Assembly: GCF_046545555.1 (NCBI RefSeq)
Contig: NZ_JBHZTH010000004.1
Coordinates: 186,001 to 250,000 of the forward strand
Direction of reading: 5' to 3'
DNA length: 64,000 nucleotides
Source: Winogradskyella sp046545555
GTDB taxonomy: Bacteria > Bacteroidota > Bacteroidia > Flavobacteriales > Flavobacteriaceae
Below, in pieces: positions 8,988 through 17,815 of the stretch (within the stretch, counting starts at the first letter, position 1; every line of letters starts with the position of its first letter). The notes below the pieces were generated by a model, which saw only the letters and a program-made list of their open reading frames with translations, was not told where the DNA came from and did not search any database. Position numbers and translations under genes: made by a program.

Positions 8988-9371
8988 ATGTTTACAATGA
9001 TAAACTCACAAGAATTCATATTACGGCTACAAAAAGTCATTAATTTTTACAACGAATCCGCATCAAGTTTCGCTGAAAAAGTTGGTGTGCAACGCTCCAG
9101 TATTTCACATATACTTTCGGGTAGAAACAAACCGAGTTTAGATTTTGTAATGAAGGTACTTCACTCCTATCCTGAAGTAGAATTATATTGGTTAATGAAT
9201 GGAAAAGGTAATTTCCCATCTGAGCCTAAACTTTCTGAATCTCCCAATTCAAATTTCACCGAGTCTAAAATTATAAGCGAACCTGCTTCAAAGAATACAA
9301 ATTCTGATTCTCAAATAGAAAAAATTGTCGTTTTTTATAAAGACGGCACTTTTAAGAGCTATAAGCCCTAA
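8988..9371 (+). CDS. XRE/Cro-CI-type helix-turn-helix regulator, small
   Basis: 127 residues; an ATG at 8997 (MINSQEF) is an equally good start. The HTH spans about residues 10-65: FAEKVGVQRSSISHILSGRNKPSLDFVMKVLHSYPEVELYWLMNGKG, with the second helix and turn at VQRSSISHILSGR. The remainder is a Ser/Asn-rich linker and a short Lys-rich tail (EKIVVFYKDGTFKSYKP). Proteins of this shape are common solitary regulators in flavobacteria. The shared dyad in its own promoter and in that of the divergent M14 peptidase suggests autoregulation and control of the peptidase; this is inference. Confidence 0.85.
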   Translation: MFTMINSQEFILRLQKVINFYNESASSFAEKVGVQRSSISHILSGRNKPSLDFVMKVLHSYPEVELYWLMNGKGNFPSEPKLSESPNSNFTESKIISEPASKNTNSDSQIEKIVVFYKDGTFKSYKP

Positions 9372-9389
9372 AAGTAATCACACTATTTT

Positions 9390-9397
9390 TATCTTTG
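9390..9397 (+). promoter_or_regulatory. -7 promoter box for the lipoprotein-TerC pair
   Basis: TATCTTTG matches TAnnTTTG and lies 14 nt before the ATG at 9412. It falls after the stop of the XRE gene, which separates the transcription units. Confidence 0.65.
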
Positions 9398-9411
9398 TAC
9401 AAATTATTAAA

Positions 9412-9798
9412 ATGAAACGTGCTGTTTGCCTCATATTACCAATGTTGTTTTTTAGTTGCTACGAAATAGAACGTAACTGTAACGATTACAAGACTGGAGA
9501 TTTCGAGTTTACTTACAAAGTCGATGGGACAGAAAAAATCGGTAAATTCACAAGAACTGAGAACTTAAATATAGATTATTACGAAGATAAAATAGATACA
9601 TCTTCTATTCGATGGATAAATGATTGTGAATTTATTCTCAAAAAATTGCACCCTAAGAATAATTCAGAAAAAGAAGCGATTCACATGAAAATACTAACAA
9701 CTTCTAGTGATTCTTACACGTTTGAGTATAAACTCGCAGTAAAAAAACCAAACAGACCCACTCGCACAGAACAAGGCGTTGCGACTAAGATCAACTAA
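9412..9798 (+). CDS. Small conserved flavobacterial lipoprotein, function unknown
   Basis: 128 residues from ATG 9412. A longer frame from 9325 runs back through the promoter and the XRE gene and is rejected. The signal peptide ends in lipobox FFSC (Cys16). The mature part has the conserved-looking block DYKTGDFEFTYKVDG, then DTSSIRWINDCEFILKKLHPKN and IHMKILTTSSDSYTFEY. From memory, homologues beside parC are sometimes labelled DNA topoisomerase IV in databases. Nothing in this protein resembles a topoisomerase, so that label is an annotation carry-over. It is 5 bp upstream of the TerC gene and probably cotranscribed. Confidence 0.78.
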   Translation: MKRAVCLILPMLFFSCYEIERNCNDYKTGDFEFTYKVDGTEKIGKFTRTENLNIDYYEDKIDTSSIRWINDCEFILKKLHPKNNSEKEAIHMKILTTSSDSYTFEYKLAVKKPNRPTRTEQGVATKIN

Positions 9799-9803
9799 AT
9801 AAC

Positions 9804-10589
9804 ATGCTAGATTTTTTATTAAGTTCTGATGCTATAATGGCATTGATTACACTTACGTTTTTAGAAATTATCCTAGGCATAGATAATATAGTATTTATAT
9901 CTATCGCCGCTAATAAACTACCCGAGCATCAACGGAATAAGGCTACTAATATTGGTTTAATACTAGCGATGGTACAACGTATTGTTTTACTATTCTTTGT
10001 TTCGTTTTTAGTGGGTTTAAGTGCGCCTTTTTACACCATTGAATCTAGCTGGCTCACTATTGCAATTAGTTGGCAAGCTATCATTCTCTTTGCTGGTGGT
10101 TTATTTCTAATCTACAAGAGTACATCAGAGATTAGAGAAAAAGTAGAAAGTCCAAAACATGACGAAGACGGAGTAAAATCAAAAATTATAAAATCGCTAT
10201 CGCAAGCTTTAACTCAAATTTTAATTATAGACTTTATATTTTCTATAGATTCGATACTTACTGCTGTTGGCATGACTAACGGTTTGCACCCAAACACAAA
10301 CTACACCCTCGTTCTAATGGTTATTGCTGTAGTCATTTCTATTGCTGTAATGATAGGATTCGCCAACCCAATCCGTAAGTTTATAGATCGTAATCCAAGC
10401 ATGCAAATCTTAGGGTTATCATTCTTAATACTAATTGGCTTTATGCTAATTACAGAGGCTGCACATTTATCGCATACAGAATTCTTTGGAAACACGGTTG
10501 GAGCCATACCAAAAGGCTACTTGTATTTCGCAATTGCGTTTTCTTTGTTTGTGGAGTTTTTAAATTATCGTGTTAAAAAGAAAAGCTAA
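9804..10589 (+). CDS. TerC-family integral membrane protein
   Basis: 261 residues with seven or so membrane segments. The TerC signatures with acidic residues inside the membrane are present: LEIILGIDNIVFISIAANKLP near residue 20 and IIDFIFSIDSILTAVGM near residue 145. Related proteins export manganese or other metals (Alx/MntX-like) or were first linked to tellurite resistance. The hydrophilic loop ESPKHDEDG lies between the two halves. The 3' end overlaps parC, on the opposite strand, by 4 bp. Confidence 0.92.
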   Translation: MLDFLLSSDAIMALITLTFLEIILGIDNIVFISIAANKLPEHQRNKATNIGLILAMVQRIVLLFFVSFLVGLSAPFYTIESSWLTIAISWQAIILFAGGLFLIYKSTSEIREKVESPKHDEDGVKSKIIKSLSQALTQILIIDFIFSIDSILTAVGMTNGLHPNTNYTLVLMVIAVVISIAVMIGFANPIRKFIDRNPSMQILGLSFLILIGFMLITEAAHLSHTEFFGNTVGAIPKGYLYFAIAFSLFVEFLNYRVKKKS

Positions 10590-13267
10590 AATAAACTCGC
10601 TTGCCCAGAATCATCTATATCAGCATCATCTTCATCGGATGTTATATTGGAAGATCCTACCTCCTTCTTAGACGCATTAGAGGCATCATCAGATGATGAA
10701 ATGGTTTCTTCATCGACAACTTCTATCTCATCTGCAGGCACTTCTTCTGGTGCTTCATAAGGTAATGAATCCATTAAGCTGACTTGATTTATTTTATCTT
10801 TAGTTAACTGATTTCCAAGGGCTGTAATGCCTTTTACTGCAATAAACTCTTCAAGATTAACTTCTAAGTTTGGTTTTCTATCTTTACCACGTTCTTTAGT
10901 AAATTCGACGTCTGCCATTGGTCTCCAATCGGTAGATACAATTTCTAATTGTGAATCTGCATGATCAGATATGAATGACTCTTCTTTACCTTCTTGTTCT
11001 ATCAAAAAACGTTTTACGTAATATCGTTCTTTTTCACCGTCGTAGTAAATAGCAGAGATTGGTTTTTTAGGAATCCATTTTTCTAAAACAATCATATCAC
11101 TCTCAAAATGTGTTGTGAGTTCTGGTATAATTGTTTTAACTAATCCACTTTGCGTTATGACTAGCAAACGGTCTTCACCTCTAAATTCACCTATCAACTC
11201 CCCTCTATCATCTACATTAAGGCGCTGAACTGTATCATCAAACCATATTTTACGTGGTTTTAATGTAGAAACTCCCTTTTCCTTAAGTTCTATCCGCTTA
11301 ATTGAATATTTAGTCACCAAATTACCCTTAGACGTTCTACCCTTAATAAGAATATCTGCAAAGTCTAAATCCCATTTCAGTTTTTTAATACTTCCAACTT
11401 GTCTTAGCATAATAGTAACAACTTCTGCCTCTCCATTTGGGTTTGCAGAGAAGTACCAAAGCGCAGATCCTTTGTTACCATTGGTTAAATCGTACTCGCG
11501 ATCTCTGGTCATGCTAGTTACAGCAAAACGCTTTACATAAGATGGTCCACCTTTACCATCGCGATAAATCATATTATAAACTGTGCGCTTATCTTTTTTC
11601 TTAAACACGGCAACATGAATAATATTTTTACCTATAAAAGTTTTTGAGTCTACTTTAGTCACCATCATTTTACCTTCTTTGGTAAATACAATGATATCGT
11701 CAATATCACTACAATCACACACGTACTCGTCGCGTCGCAAAGAAGTGCCAATAAAGCCTTCTTCTCTATTGACGTAAAGTTTAGTATTACGTATAACTAC
11801 TTTGGTAGCATCAACATCTTCAAAAACTCTGATTTCTGTTTTACGCTCTTTACCTTCTCCGTACGTTTTTTTGAGTCTTTCAAAATAAGCAATCGCATAA
11901 TCTATAAGATTCGCTAAGTGATGTTTCACCTCAGCGATTTGATCTTCTAAAGCATCAATTTTTTGCTGTGCCTTATCAATATCAAATTTAGAAATACGTT
12001 TAATTCTAATCTCTGTTAAACGTGTAATATCTTCAACAGTAATAGCACGTTTTAGATGTTTTATATGTGGCTGAAGTCCCTTATCTATAGCATTAATTAC
12101 GCCGTCCCAGGTTTCTTCCTCTTCAATATCGCGATAGATTCGTTTTTCAATAAAAATACGCTCTAAAGAAGCAAAATGCCATTGTTCTTGAAATTCTGAT
12201 AATCGTATCTCTAACTCACTTTTTAGTAACTGCACAGTGTTATCAGTTGAGCGACGTAACATTTCAGAAACACCAACAAAATAAGGCTTATTATCTTCTA
12301 TAACACAACCGAGTGGTGAAATAGACGATTCGCAATTTGTAAACGCATACAATGCATCAATCGTTTTATCTGGTGATAAACCAGATGGTAAATGAATTAA
12401 AATTTCTACGTTTGCAGCCGTATTATCTTCAATCTTTTTAATCTTTATCTTACCCTTATCATTGGCCTTTAGAATAGAATCTATGAGCGATGATGTGGTT
12501 GTTGCAAAAGGAATTTCTGTAATGACAAGCGTATTTTTATCGCGTTGCGAAATTTTAGCTCTAACACGAACTTTTCCTCCTCGTAAACCATCATTATAAT
12601 TCGTGAAATCGGCAATACCTGCTGTTGGAAAATCTGGCAATATCGTAAAGCGTTTGCCTTTTAAATGTTTTACTGAAGCATCTATAAGTTCAATGAAATT
12701 ATGAGGTAATATTTTAGTAGATAAACCTACAGCAATACCTTCTCCACCTTGCGCTAACAGTAACGGAAACATTACAGGTAAATTTATCGGTTCTTTACGT
12801 CTACCATCATAAGAGGCTTGCCACTCAGTGATTTTAGGATTGTAAACCACATCTAAAGCAAACCTAGACAAACGTGCTTCGATATATCTAGATGCTGCTG
12901 CTCTATCTCCTGTTAATATGTTTCCCCAGTTTCCTTGGGTATCTATTAATAAGTCTTTTTGACCTATTTGAACCATGGCATCTGCAATACTCGCATCTCC
13001 ATGCGGATGGTATTGCATGGTATGACCAACAATGTTTGCTACTTTGTTATAGCGACCATCGTCTAAGTCTTTCATAGAATGCATTATACGGCGTTGTACA
13101 GGCTTAAAACCGTCTTCTATAGCTGGTACCGCACGTTCTAAAATTACATAAGATGCGTAATCTAAGAACCACTCTTTATACATGCCTGTAACCTTAGTTA
13201 TGGTCTCCTGAGGTTCTTGCTCTTGCTCGTTATTTATGTTTTCTAATTCTTCGTGTTCTTCGCTCAT
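10586..13267 (-). CDS. parC: DNA topoisomerase IV subunit A
   Basis: 893 residues from ATG 13267 (MSEEHEELE); an ATG at 13282 is an alternative and a TTG at 13303 is unlikely. The GyrA/ParC breakage-reunion domain is clear: YASYVILERAVPAIEDGFKPVQRRI, HPHGDASIADAMVQIGQ, and the active-site Tyr in GDRAAASRYIEARLS. The C-terminal half has degenerate beta-pinwheel blades (VVTIMLRQVGSIKKLKWD, KGNLVTKYSIKRIEL), without a clear GyrA box, followed by an acidic Glu/Asp/Ser tail. It acts with ParE to decatenate daughter chromosomes. Third gene of a parE - small membrane protein - parC unit. Confidence 0.93.
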   Translation of the reverse strand: MSEEHEELENINNEQEQEPQETITKVTGMYKEWFLDYASYVILERAVPAIEDGFKPVQRRIMHSMKDLDDGRYNKVANIVGHTMQYHPHGDASIADAMVQIGQKDLLIDTQGNWGNILTGDRAAASRYIEARLSRFALDVVYNPKITEWQASYDGRRKEPINLPVMFPLLLAQGGEGIAVGLSTKILPHNFIELIDASVKHLKGKRFTILPDFPTAGIADFTNYNDGLRGGKVRVRAKISQRDKNTLVITEIPFATTTSSLIDSILKANDKGKIKIKKIEDNTAANVEILIHLPSGLSPDKTIDALYAFTNCESSISPLGCVIEDNKPYFVGVSEMLRRSTDNTVQLLKSELEIRLSEFQEQWHFASLERIFIEKRIYRDIEEEETWDGVINAIDKGLQPHIKHLKRAITVEDITRLTEIRIKRISKFDIDKAQQKIDALEDQIAEVKHHLANLIDYAIAYFERLKKTYGEGKERKTEIRVFEDVDATKVVIRNTKLYVNREEGFIGTSLRRDEYVCDCSDIDDIIVFTKEGKMMVTKVDSKTFIGKNIIHVAVFKKKDKRTVYNMIYRDGKGGPSYVKRFAVTSMTRDREYDLTNGNKGSALWYFSANPNGEAEVVTIMLRQVGSIKKLKWDLDFADILIKGRTSKGNLVTKYSIKRIELKEKGVSTLKPRKIWFDDTVQRLNVDDRGELIGEFRGEDRLLVITQSGLVKTIIPELTTHFESDMIVLEKWIPKKPISAIYYDGEKERYYVKRFLIEQEGKEESFISDHADSQLEIVSTDWRPMADVEFTKERGKDRKPNLEVNLEEFIAVKGITALGNQLTKDKINQVSLMDSLPYEAPEEVPADEIEVVDEETISSSDDASNASKKEVGSSNITSDEDDADIDDSGQASLF

Positions 13268-13333
13268 GCTCTTTTCTGACATTCCTGTAAACTCAGGAAT
13301 CAATTTTATTCAAATGGTAGTTATTGGGTTCTT

Positions 13334-13531
13334 TTATTTACTTCTTTTTTGTATTGAATTTTTAATCATTTGCATCGCAAAAATCATTAAACTGACTGAT
13401 CCTATCCCAAAATAAACATTACTATTTTCTTTAAACGATAAATCAGAATAGTTAAGTTGCGTCAACCAAAATATTAGAATCAAAACAAATATTATGGTGA
13501 TTGCATTAAATACTTTTACCGCTCCTTTCAT
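13334..13531 (-). CDS. Small two-helix membrane protein between parE and parC
   Basis: 65 residues. Two hydrophobic segments (about 8-25 and 41-57) are separated by the short hydrophilic loop NYSDLSFKENSN; the tail QKRSK is basic. No family was recognised. It starts 12 bp after the parE stop and ends 66 bp before the parC start, on the same strand, so it is translated within the topoisomerase IV operon. Its position is the only clue to function. Confidence 0.68.
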   Translation of the reverse strand: MKGAVKVFNAITIIFVLILIFWLTQLNYSDLSFKENSNVYFGIGSVSLMIFAMQMIKNSIQKRSK

Positions 13532-13543
13532 TTAAAATTGGTT

Positions 13544-15394
13544 TTATTCAACAACATCTAATTCAACCTTAAGGTTATCAATTATAAACTCCTGTCGTGT
13601 TGGTGTATTTTTACCCATATAGAAGGATAATAACTCTTCTATAGACATGTCTTTGTCTAACATTACAGGATCTAATCTAATATCATCTCCAATAAAATGA
13701 ACAAACTCATCTGGAGATATTTCACCTAAACCTTTAAAACGTGTAATCTCTGGTTTTGGTTTTAATTTTTCTACAGCATCTCTACGCTCATCTTCAGAAT
13801 AACAATAAATGGTTTCCTTTTTATTTCTTACCCTGAACAAAGGAGTTTGCAAGATGTATAAGTGACCTTCTTTTATCACCTCAGGAAAGAACTGTAAAAA
13901 GAATGTTATTAATAGCAATCTAATGTGCATACCATCGACATCGGCATCTGTTGCAATAACGACGTTGTTATATCTTAAATCTTCCAAGGATTCTTCGATA
14001 TTTAATGCTGCTTGAAGAAGGTTAAATTCCTCATTTTCATAAACAATTTTTTTACTAAGCCCATAAGAATTTAAAGGTTTCCCTTTTAGGCTGAAAACAG
14101 CTTGCGTATTAACATCTCTCGATTTTGTAATACTACCAGAAGCCGAATCTCCCTCAGTAATAAATAAGGTCGTATCTAAATAGTTGTCTTTTTTAGTATC
14201 ACCAAAATGTACACGACAATCGCGCAATTTCTTATTATGTAGACTTGCTTTTTTTGCTCTGTCTTTTGCTAATTTTCTAATACCAGATAATTCCTTACGC
14301 TCACGTTCCGCTTGCAGAATTTTACGCTGAATTTTCTCTGCCGTATCAGGATTCTTATGCAAATAGTTGTCTAAATAGCGTTTAACAAAATCATTTATAT
14401 ACGTTCTTACTGTTGGTAAGTCTCCTCCCATATCTGTAGAACCTAGTTTTGTTTTGGTCTGACTCTCAAAAACAGGTTCCATCACCTTTATAGCAATCGC
14501 AGTAACTATAGATTTCCTTATATCAGAGGCCTCATAGCTTTTACCATAAAATTCTCTAACTGCTTTTACTATAGATTCTCTGTAAGCTGCTAAATGCGTG
14601 CCACCTTGTGTAGTATTCTGTCCATTTACAAACGAATGGTATTCCTCGCTATATTGTGTTTTACTATGCGTTAATGCAATTTCAATATCATCGCCTCTTA
14701 AATGAATTATTGGATAGAGTAAATCCGTTTCATTTATCGTTTCAGATAATAAATCTTTAAGCCCGTTCTCGCTAAAATACTTTTCACCATTAAAAACAAT
14801 CGTTAATCCAGGATTTAAGTACACATAGTTTTTGAGCATTTTTACAACGTACTCGCTTCTATACTTATAGTTCTTAAAAATTACAGTATCAGGTATAAAT
14901 GATACCTTAGTTCCTTTTCTCCTAGAGGTATCATCTAATTGTTCTTTGTTAGTAAGATTTCCTTGTTCAAACTCCGCAGATGCTGATTTTCCATCTCGCG
15001 TAGATTCTACTCTAAAGTAGGAAGATAATGCATTTACCGCTTTTGTACCAACACCATTTAATCCTACAGATTTCTTAAAGGCTTTAGAATCGTATTTACC
15101 ACCTGTATTCATTTTAGATACCACATCTACAACCTTACCCAAAGGAATACCACGACCATAATCTCTGACTATAACACGTTCGCCTTGTATTGAAATTTCA
15201 ATGGTCTTACCAGCTCCCATTACAAACTCATCTATAGAGTTGTCTAAAACCTCTTTAAGCAGAATGTAAATACCATCATCTGGAGACGATCCATCACCTA
15301 ACTTACCGATATACATACCAGGTCGCATTCGGATATGTTCTTTCCAATCGAGTGAGCGAATATTATCTTCAGTATAATTAGACTGTTCTGCCAT
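13544..15394 (-). CDS. parE: DNA topoisomerase IV subunit B
   Basis: 616 residues, the compact ParE length without large insertions. The GHKL ATPase is at the N terminus: EVLDNSIDEFVMGAG, VRDYGRGIPLG and GLNGVGTKAVNALS. The Toprim domain has FITEGDSASGS near residue 420 and DADVDGMHIRLLLITFF near residue 495. The C-terminal ITRFKGLGEISPDEF block contacts ParC. Adjacent, same-strand parC supports assignment as topoisomerase IV rather than gyrase B. Confidence 0.94.
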   Translation of the reverse strand: MAEQSNYTEDNIRSLDWKEHIRMRPGMYIGKLGDGSSPDDGIYILLKEVLDNSIDEFVMGAGKTIEISIQGERVIVRDYGRGIPLGKVVDVVSKMNTGGKYDSKAFKKSVGLNGVGTKAVNALSSYFRVESTRDGKSASAEFEQGNLTNKEQLDDTSRRKGTKVSFIPDTVIFKNYKYRSEYVVKMLKNYVYLNPGLTIVFNGEKYFSENGLKDLLSETINETDLLYPIIHLRGDDIEIALTHSKTQYSEEYHSFVNGQNTTQGGTHLAAYRESIVKAVREFYGKSYEASDIRKSIVTAIAIKVMEPVFESQTKTKLGSTDMGGDLPTVRTYINDFVKRYLDNYLHKNPDTAEKIQRKILQAERERKELSGIRKLAKDRAKKASLHNKKLRDCRVHFGDTKKDNYLDTTLFITEGDSASGSITKSRDVNTQAVFSLKGKPLNSYGLSKKIVYENEEFNLLQAALNIEESLEDLRYNNVVIATDADVDGMHIRLLLITFFLQFFPEVIKEGHLYILQTPLFRVRNKKETIYCYSEDERRDAVEKLKPKPEITRFKGLGEISPDEFVHFIGDDIRLDPVMLDKDMSIEELLSFYMGKNTPTRQEFIIDNLKVELDVVE

Positions 15395-15556
15395 AGAAAT
15401 AGATACGGATTTTTACGTGAAGGGCTAAGATAAGACTATACGTTAAAAAATGAAATACGGTTTGAGTAAAGTAATTAACAATAATGTCTTTAAAATGTTG
15501 AGAACATTGGTATTCAATGGATATAGATTACAATTGATGAAATACTTCGTGCCTTA

Positions 15557-16453
15557 CTATACCTTCTTACTTTTTGAAACTAATAAGATGCCTAGAATTA
15601 CAACCATAGTTCCAATAATTTGAAGACCCGTTAAACTTTCATTTAAAAAAACAACAGCAAGTATAATTGTTGAAATTGGTCCGATACCAGCAACCACAGC
15701 AAAATTTGAAGAATTTATTAATTTAATGGATAATGATACCAAAAATGACGGAATTACGGTTGCAAAAACTGCAATTGCTAGACCTAGCGCATACACTTGC
15801 CATGGAAAATTGAAAAGATTAACTTGAGAAAATATCCCGAAATGTACAAAAACACATACACAAGATACGAGCATCGCATATGCTGTAAATCGCATGACAC
15901 CAAACTTTGGAATTAGCCAACCGCTACCAACTAAGTATGAAGCATAAGTTATAGCACTCAATAACACAAAAAAACCGCCTAAATAAGCATTATTACCAGA
16001 TATTGAAACTTCACTACCAAATGTTATTACAATACCAACATAAGTGATAAGTATTGCTAGTTTTTGTTTGTTTGTAATAGTTTTCTTTAGAAACAATTTA
16101 TTAAACAGTAAGACAATAGTGGGATAGATAAATAGAATAATCCGTTCTAAGCTGGCTTTTATATAAGTTAGACCAACAAAATCGAAATAACTTGCTAAAT
16201 AGTAACCAACAAACCCGAAAAATATAAGCCATAGATAATCTTTGCGTGCAGTAGATTCTTTCTTTTCATTTCTGTAGAAGTAGGCTATTGCTATATAAAA
16301 CGGAAATGCAAATAGCATTCTCAATAAAAGCATACTTAGCGCATCTATATTGTATCTATAAGCCAATTTTACCATGACGGCTTTAGACGAAAATAGTACA
16401 ATACCAAGAATACCGAGTAAAATTCCGTAAATGAACGTTTGCTTAGATTTCAT
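15557..16453 (-). CDS. EamA/DMT-family transporter
   Basis: 298 residues and about ten membrane helices in two five-helix halves. The first half starts GILLGILGIVLFSSKAVMVKLAYRYN and the second contains the typical EamA closing block NSSNFAVVAGIGPISTIILAVVFLNESLTGLQIIGTMVVILGILL. Members export amino acids, nucleobases or other metabolites; the substrate cannot be deduced. It starts 44 bp after the SRPBCC gene on the same strand. Confidence 0.88.
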   Translation of the reverse strand: MKSKQTFIYGILLGILGIVLFSSKAVMVKLAYRYNIDALSMLLLRMLFAFPFYIAIAYFYRNEKKESTARKDYLWLIFFGFVGYYLASYFDFVGLTYIKASLERIILFIYPTIVLLFNKLFLKKTITNKQKLAILITYVGIVITFGSEVSISGNNAYLGGFFVLLSAITYASYLVGSGWLIPKFGVMRFTAYAMLVSCVCVFVHFGIFSQVNLFNFPWQVYALGLAIAVFATVIPSFLVSLSIKLINSSNFAVVAGIGPISTIILAVVFLNESLTGLQIIGTMVVILGILLVSKSKKV

Positions 16454-16497
16454 GGCGTGAAATTAGAGCTGTTTCCTAAAATAAGAAAACACAAAAA

Positions 16498-16974
16498 TTA
16501 AGAGTTACGATGTTCAAGGTTGGTAATGGCTTCTGCTTTAGTCTTAAGAAATCCATTTCTTGTTATCAATAAATTCTTCATGTATCGAGATAAAAAAAGA
16601 GAATTTGCTAATCTACCTAGAATTCCAAAAGGTGATTGAAAATGAAATTTATCAATCATAATGGTTTGATTATTAGCATAACTAAACAAATGTTCGTGTT
16701 TAAAGGACTTAAATGCACCTGATACCATTTCATCTACAAAATAGTTGGGAGTATCAAATTCGGTAATTTTAGAAGTTAATTGCTGTTTTACACCAAAATG
16801 AGTGGCTTCCCAAGTCACCCATTCTCCGAGTTCAATTAAACCTGAAGTTTTACCTGCTATGGCTTTCTCATTTGAATGTTCGAGCGATTTTTTATGGAAA
16901 TCAATATCGCGTGATAAGTCAAAACAGGTTTTTATATCTGCATTAATTACTGTTTTAATTTCTAGTGTTGGCAT
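16498..16974 (-). CDS. SRPBCC-family ligand-binding protein
   Basis: 158 residues. Fold marks are the opening strand LEIKTVINADIKTCFDLSRDIDFHKKS, the strand-turn GEWVTWEATHFGVKQQLTSKITEF, and SFKHEHLFSYANNQTIMIDKFHFQSPFGILGRLANSLFLSRYMKNLL. It belongs to the group loosely labelled cell-division inhibitor or polyketide cyclase-like, which probably bind lipids or hydrophobic ligands. It is sandwiched between an outer-membrane protein gene (12 bp) and an EamA transporter, a possible three-gene unit. Confidence 0.75.
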   Translation of the reverse strand: MPTLEIKTVINADIKTCFDLSRDIDFHKKSLEHSNEKAIAGKTSGLIELGEWVTWEATHFGVKQQLTSKITEFDTPNYFVDEMVSGAFKSFKHEHLFSYANNQTIMIDKFHFQSPFGILGRLANSLFLSRYMKNLLITRNGFLKTKAEAITNLEHRNS

Positions 16975-16986
16975 GCTATACTATTT

Positions 16987-17745
16987 TCAAAAACTCTTTA
17001 CGGTAAAGCCAAACGTTAAGAATTGATCCCCTTCTTCTTGGCTTGCAATGACCACACTTTCAAATGTACGACGGTAATTAATATTAAAACTGAGAAATTT
17101 CCAAAGTGGAAACTCTGTTGTTAGCTCCGCTTGCCAACGGTAATTGTCACCTTGTTCTAAAGACGGCTGAAAATAACTTTCGTGCTTAATAACAACCTTT
17201 TTCTTAAACAAAGTATACTTACCATTAAGCCATAACGTACCTCTAAAGGTATTTATAGAGCGCGATCCATTAAATTCTGAATTATTAAACTGATTACTTT
17301 TAAAGTCAGTTTCTTCATACTCAAATGTTAAAGACGCTTTAAGCCAATTTTCTTTCTGCTTTATTATTTGATAGGTTGCACCTGCACCAACGATATACCT
17401 CAGGTCGATTTCTCGTCTAAAATTAGTACTCACAAAACCCAATACTTGCGGATAGAAACGTTGCTCTGGATTAAAATAAAGGAAATTGAGGCTTAAAAAA
17501 TCAGAATCAGCCTTATCCTTATCAAAGGCTTGGTAAACATAAGAATTCGTGTTTTTGAAAACCCATTTTTTCCAAGGTTTCACACTAAAATCAGAACGAC
17601 CTCGCAATATCAAGGTTTCTACATTTCCGCTTTGCCAAAAGCCCGTTAATGCTAAACTTCCTTTTACTTTAAGTGAATCGCTCTCATTAATCTGAGCATT
17701 ACAAAAAAATGTAGAAATAAAAAATAAGAAAATGTAACGTTTCAT
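16987..17745 (-). CDS. DUF481-family outer-membrane beta-barrel protein
   Basis: 252 residues with a signal peptide (cleavage near NAQ-INES). The mature protein is a run of amphipathic strands ending in Phe (NYRRTFESVV, FLTFGFTVKSF). KVKGSLALTGFWQSGNVETLILRGRSDFSVKPWKKW is the typical opening of the DUF481/YdiY salt-induced outer-membrane family. Role unknown; possibly a small-barrel porin or structural protein. Confidence 0.8.
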   Translation of the reverse strand: MKRYIFLFFISTFFCNAQINESDSLKVKGSLALTGFWQSGNVETLILRGRSDFSVKPWKKWVFKNTNSYVYQAFDKDKADSDFLSLNFLYFNPEQRFYPQVLGFVSTNFRREIDLRYIVGAGATYQIIKQKENWLKASLTFEYEETDFKSNQFNNSEFNGSRSINTFRGTLWLNGKYTLFKKKVVIKHESYFQPSLEQGDNYRWQAELTTEFPLWKFLSFNINYRRTFESVVIASQEEGDQFLTFGFTVKSF

Positions 17746-17782
17746 CTTATCTCTATATAATTGAGTCGTTTAAAATAGCAAC

Positions 17783-17800
17783 AATGCTTGTATAAGCATT
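17783..17800 (-). terminator. Hairpin after ychF, possible terminator
   Basis: AATGCTT and AAGCATT form a perfect 7-bp stem with a 4-nt loop, 15 bp past the ychF stop. The following minus-strand sequence has only a weak U-run, so termination is uncertain. Confidence 0.4.
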
Positions 17801-17815
17801 TGGTTTTACAGAAAT

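Noticed and set aside
9325..9411. Upstream extension of the small lipoprotein gene
   Set aside because: It overlaps the XRE gene and the TATCTTTG promoter box and places the signal peptide internally.
14585..14600. Further GTGCCA/TGGCAC strings inside genes (for example in parE)
   Set aside because: They lie in coding sequence without a correctly spaced -12 element upstream of a gene start, so they are not sigma-54 promoters.
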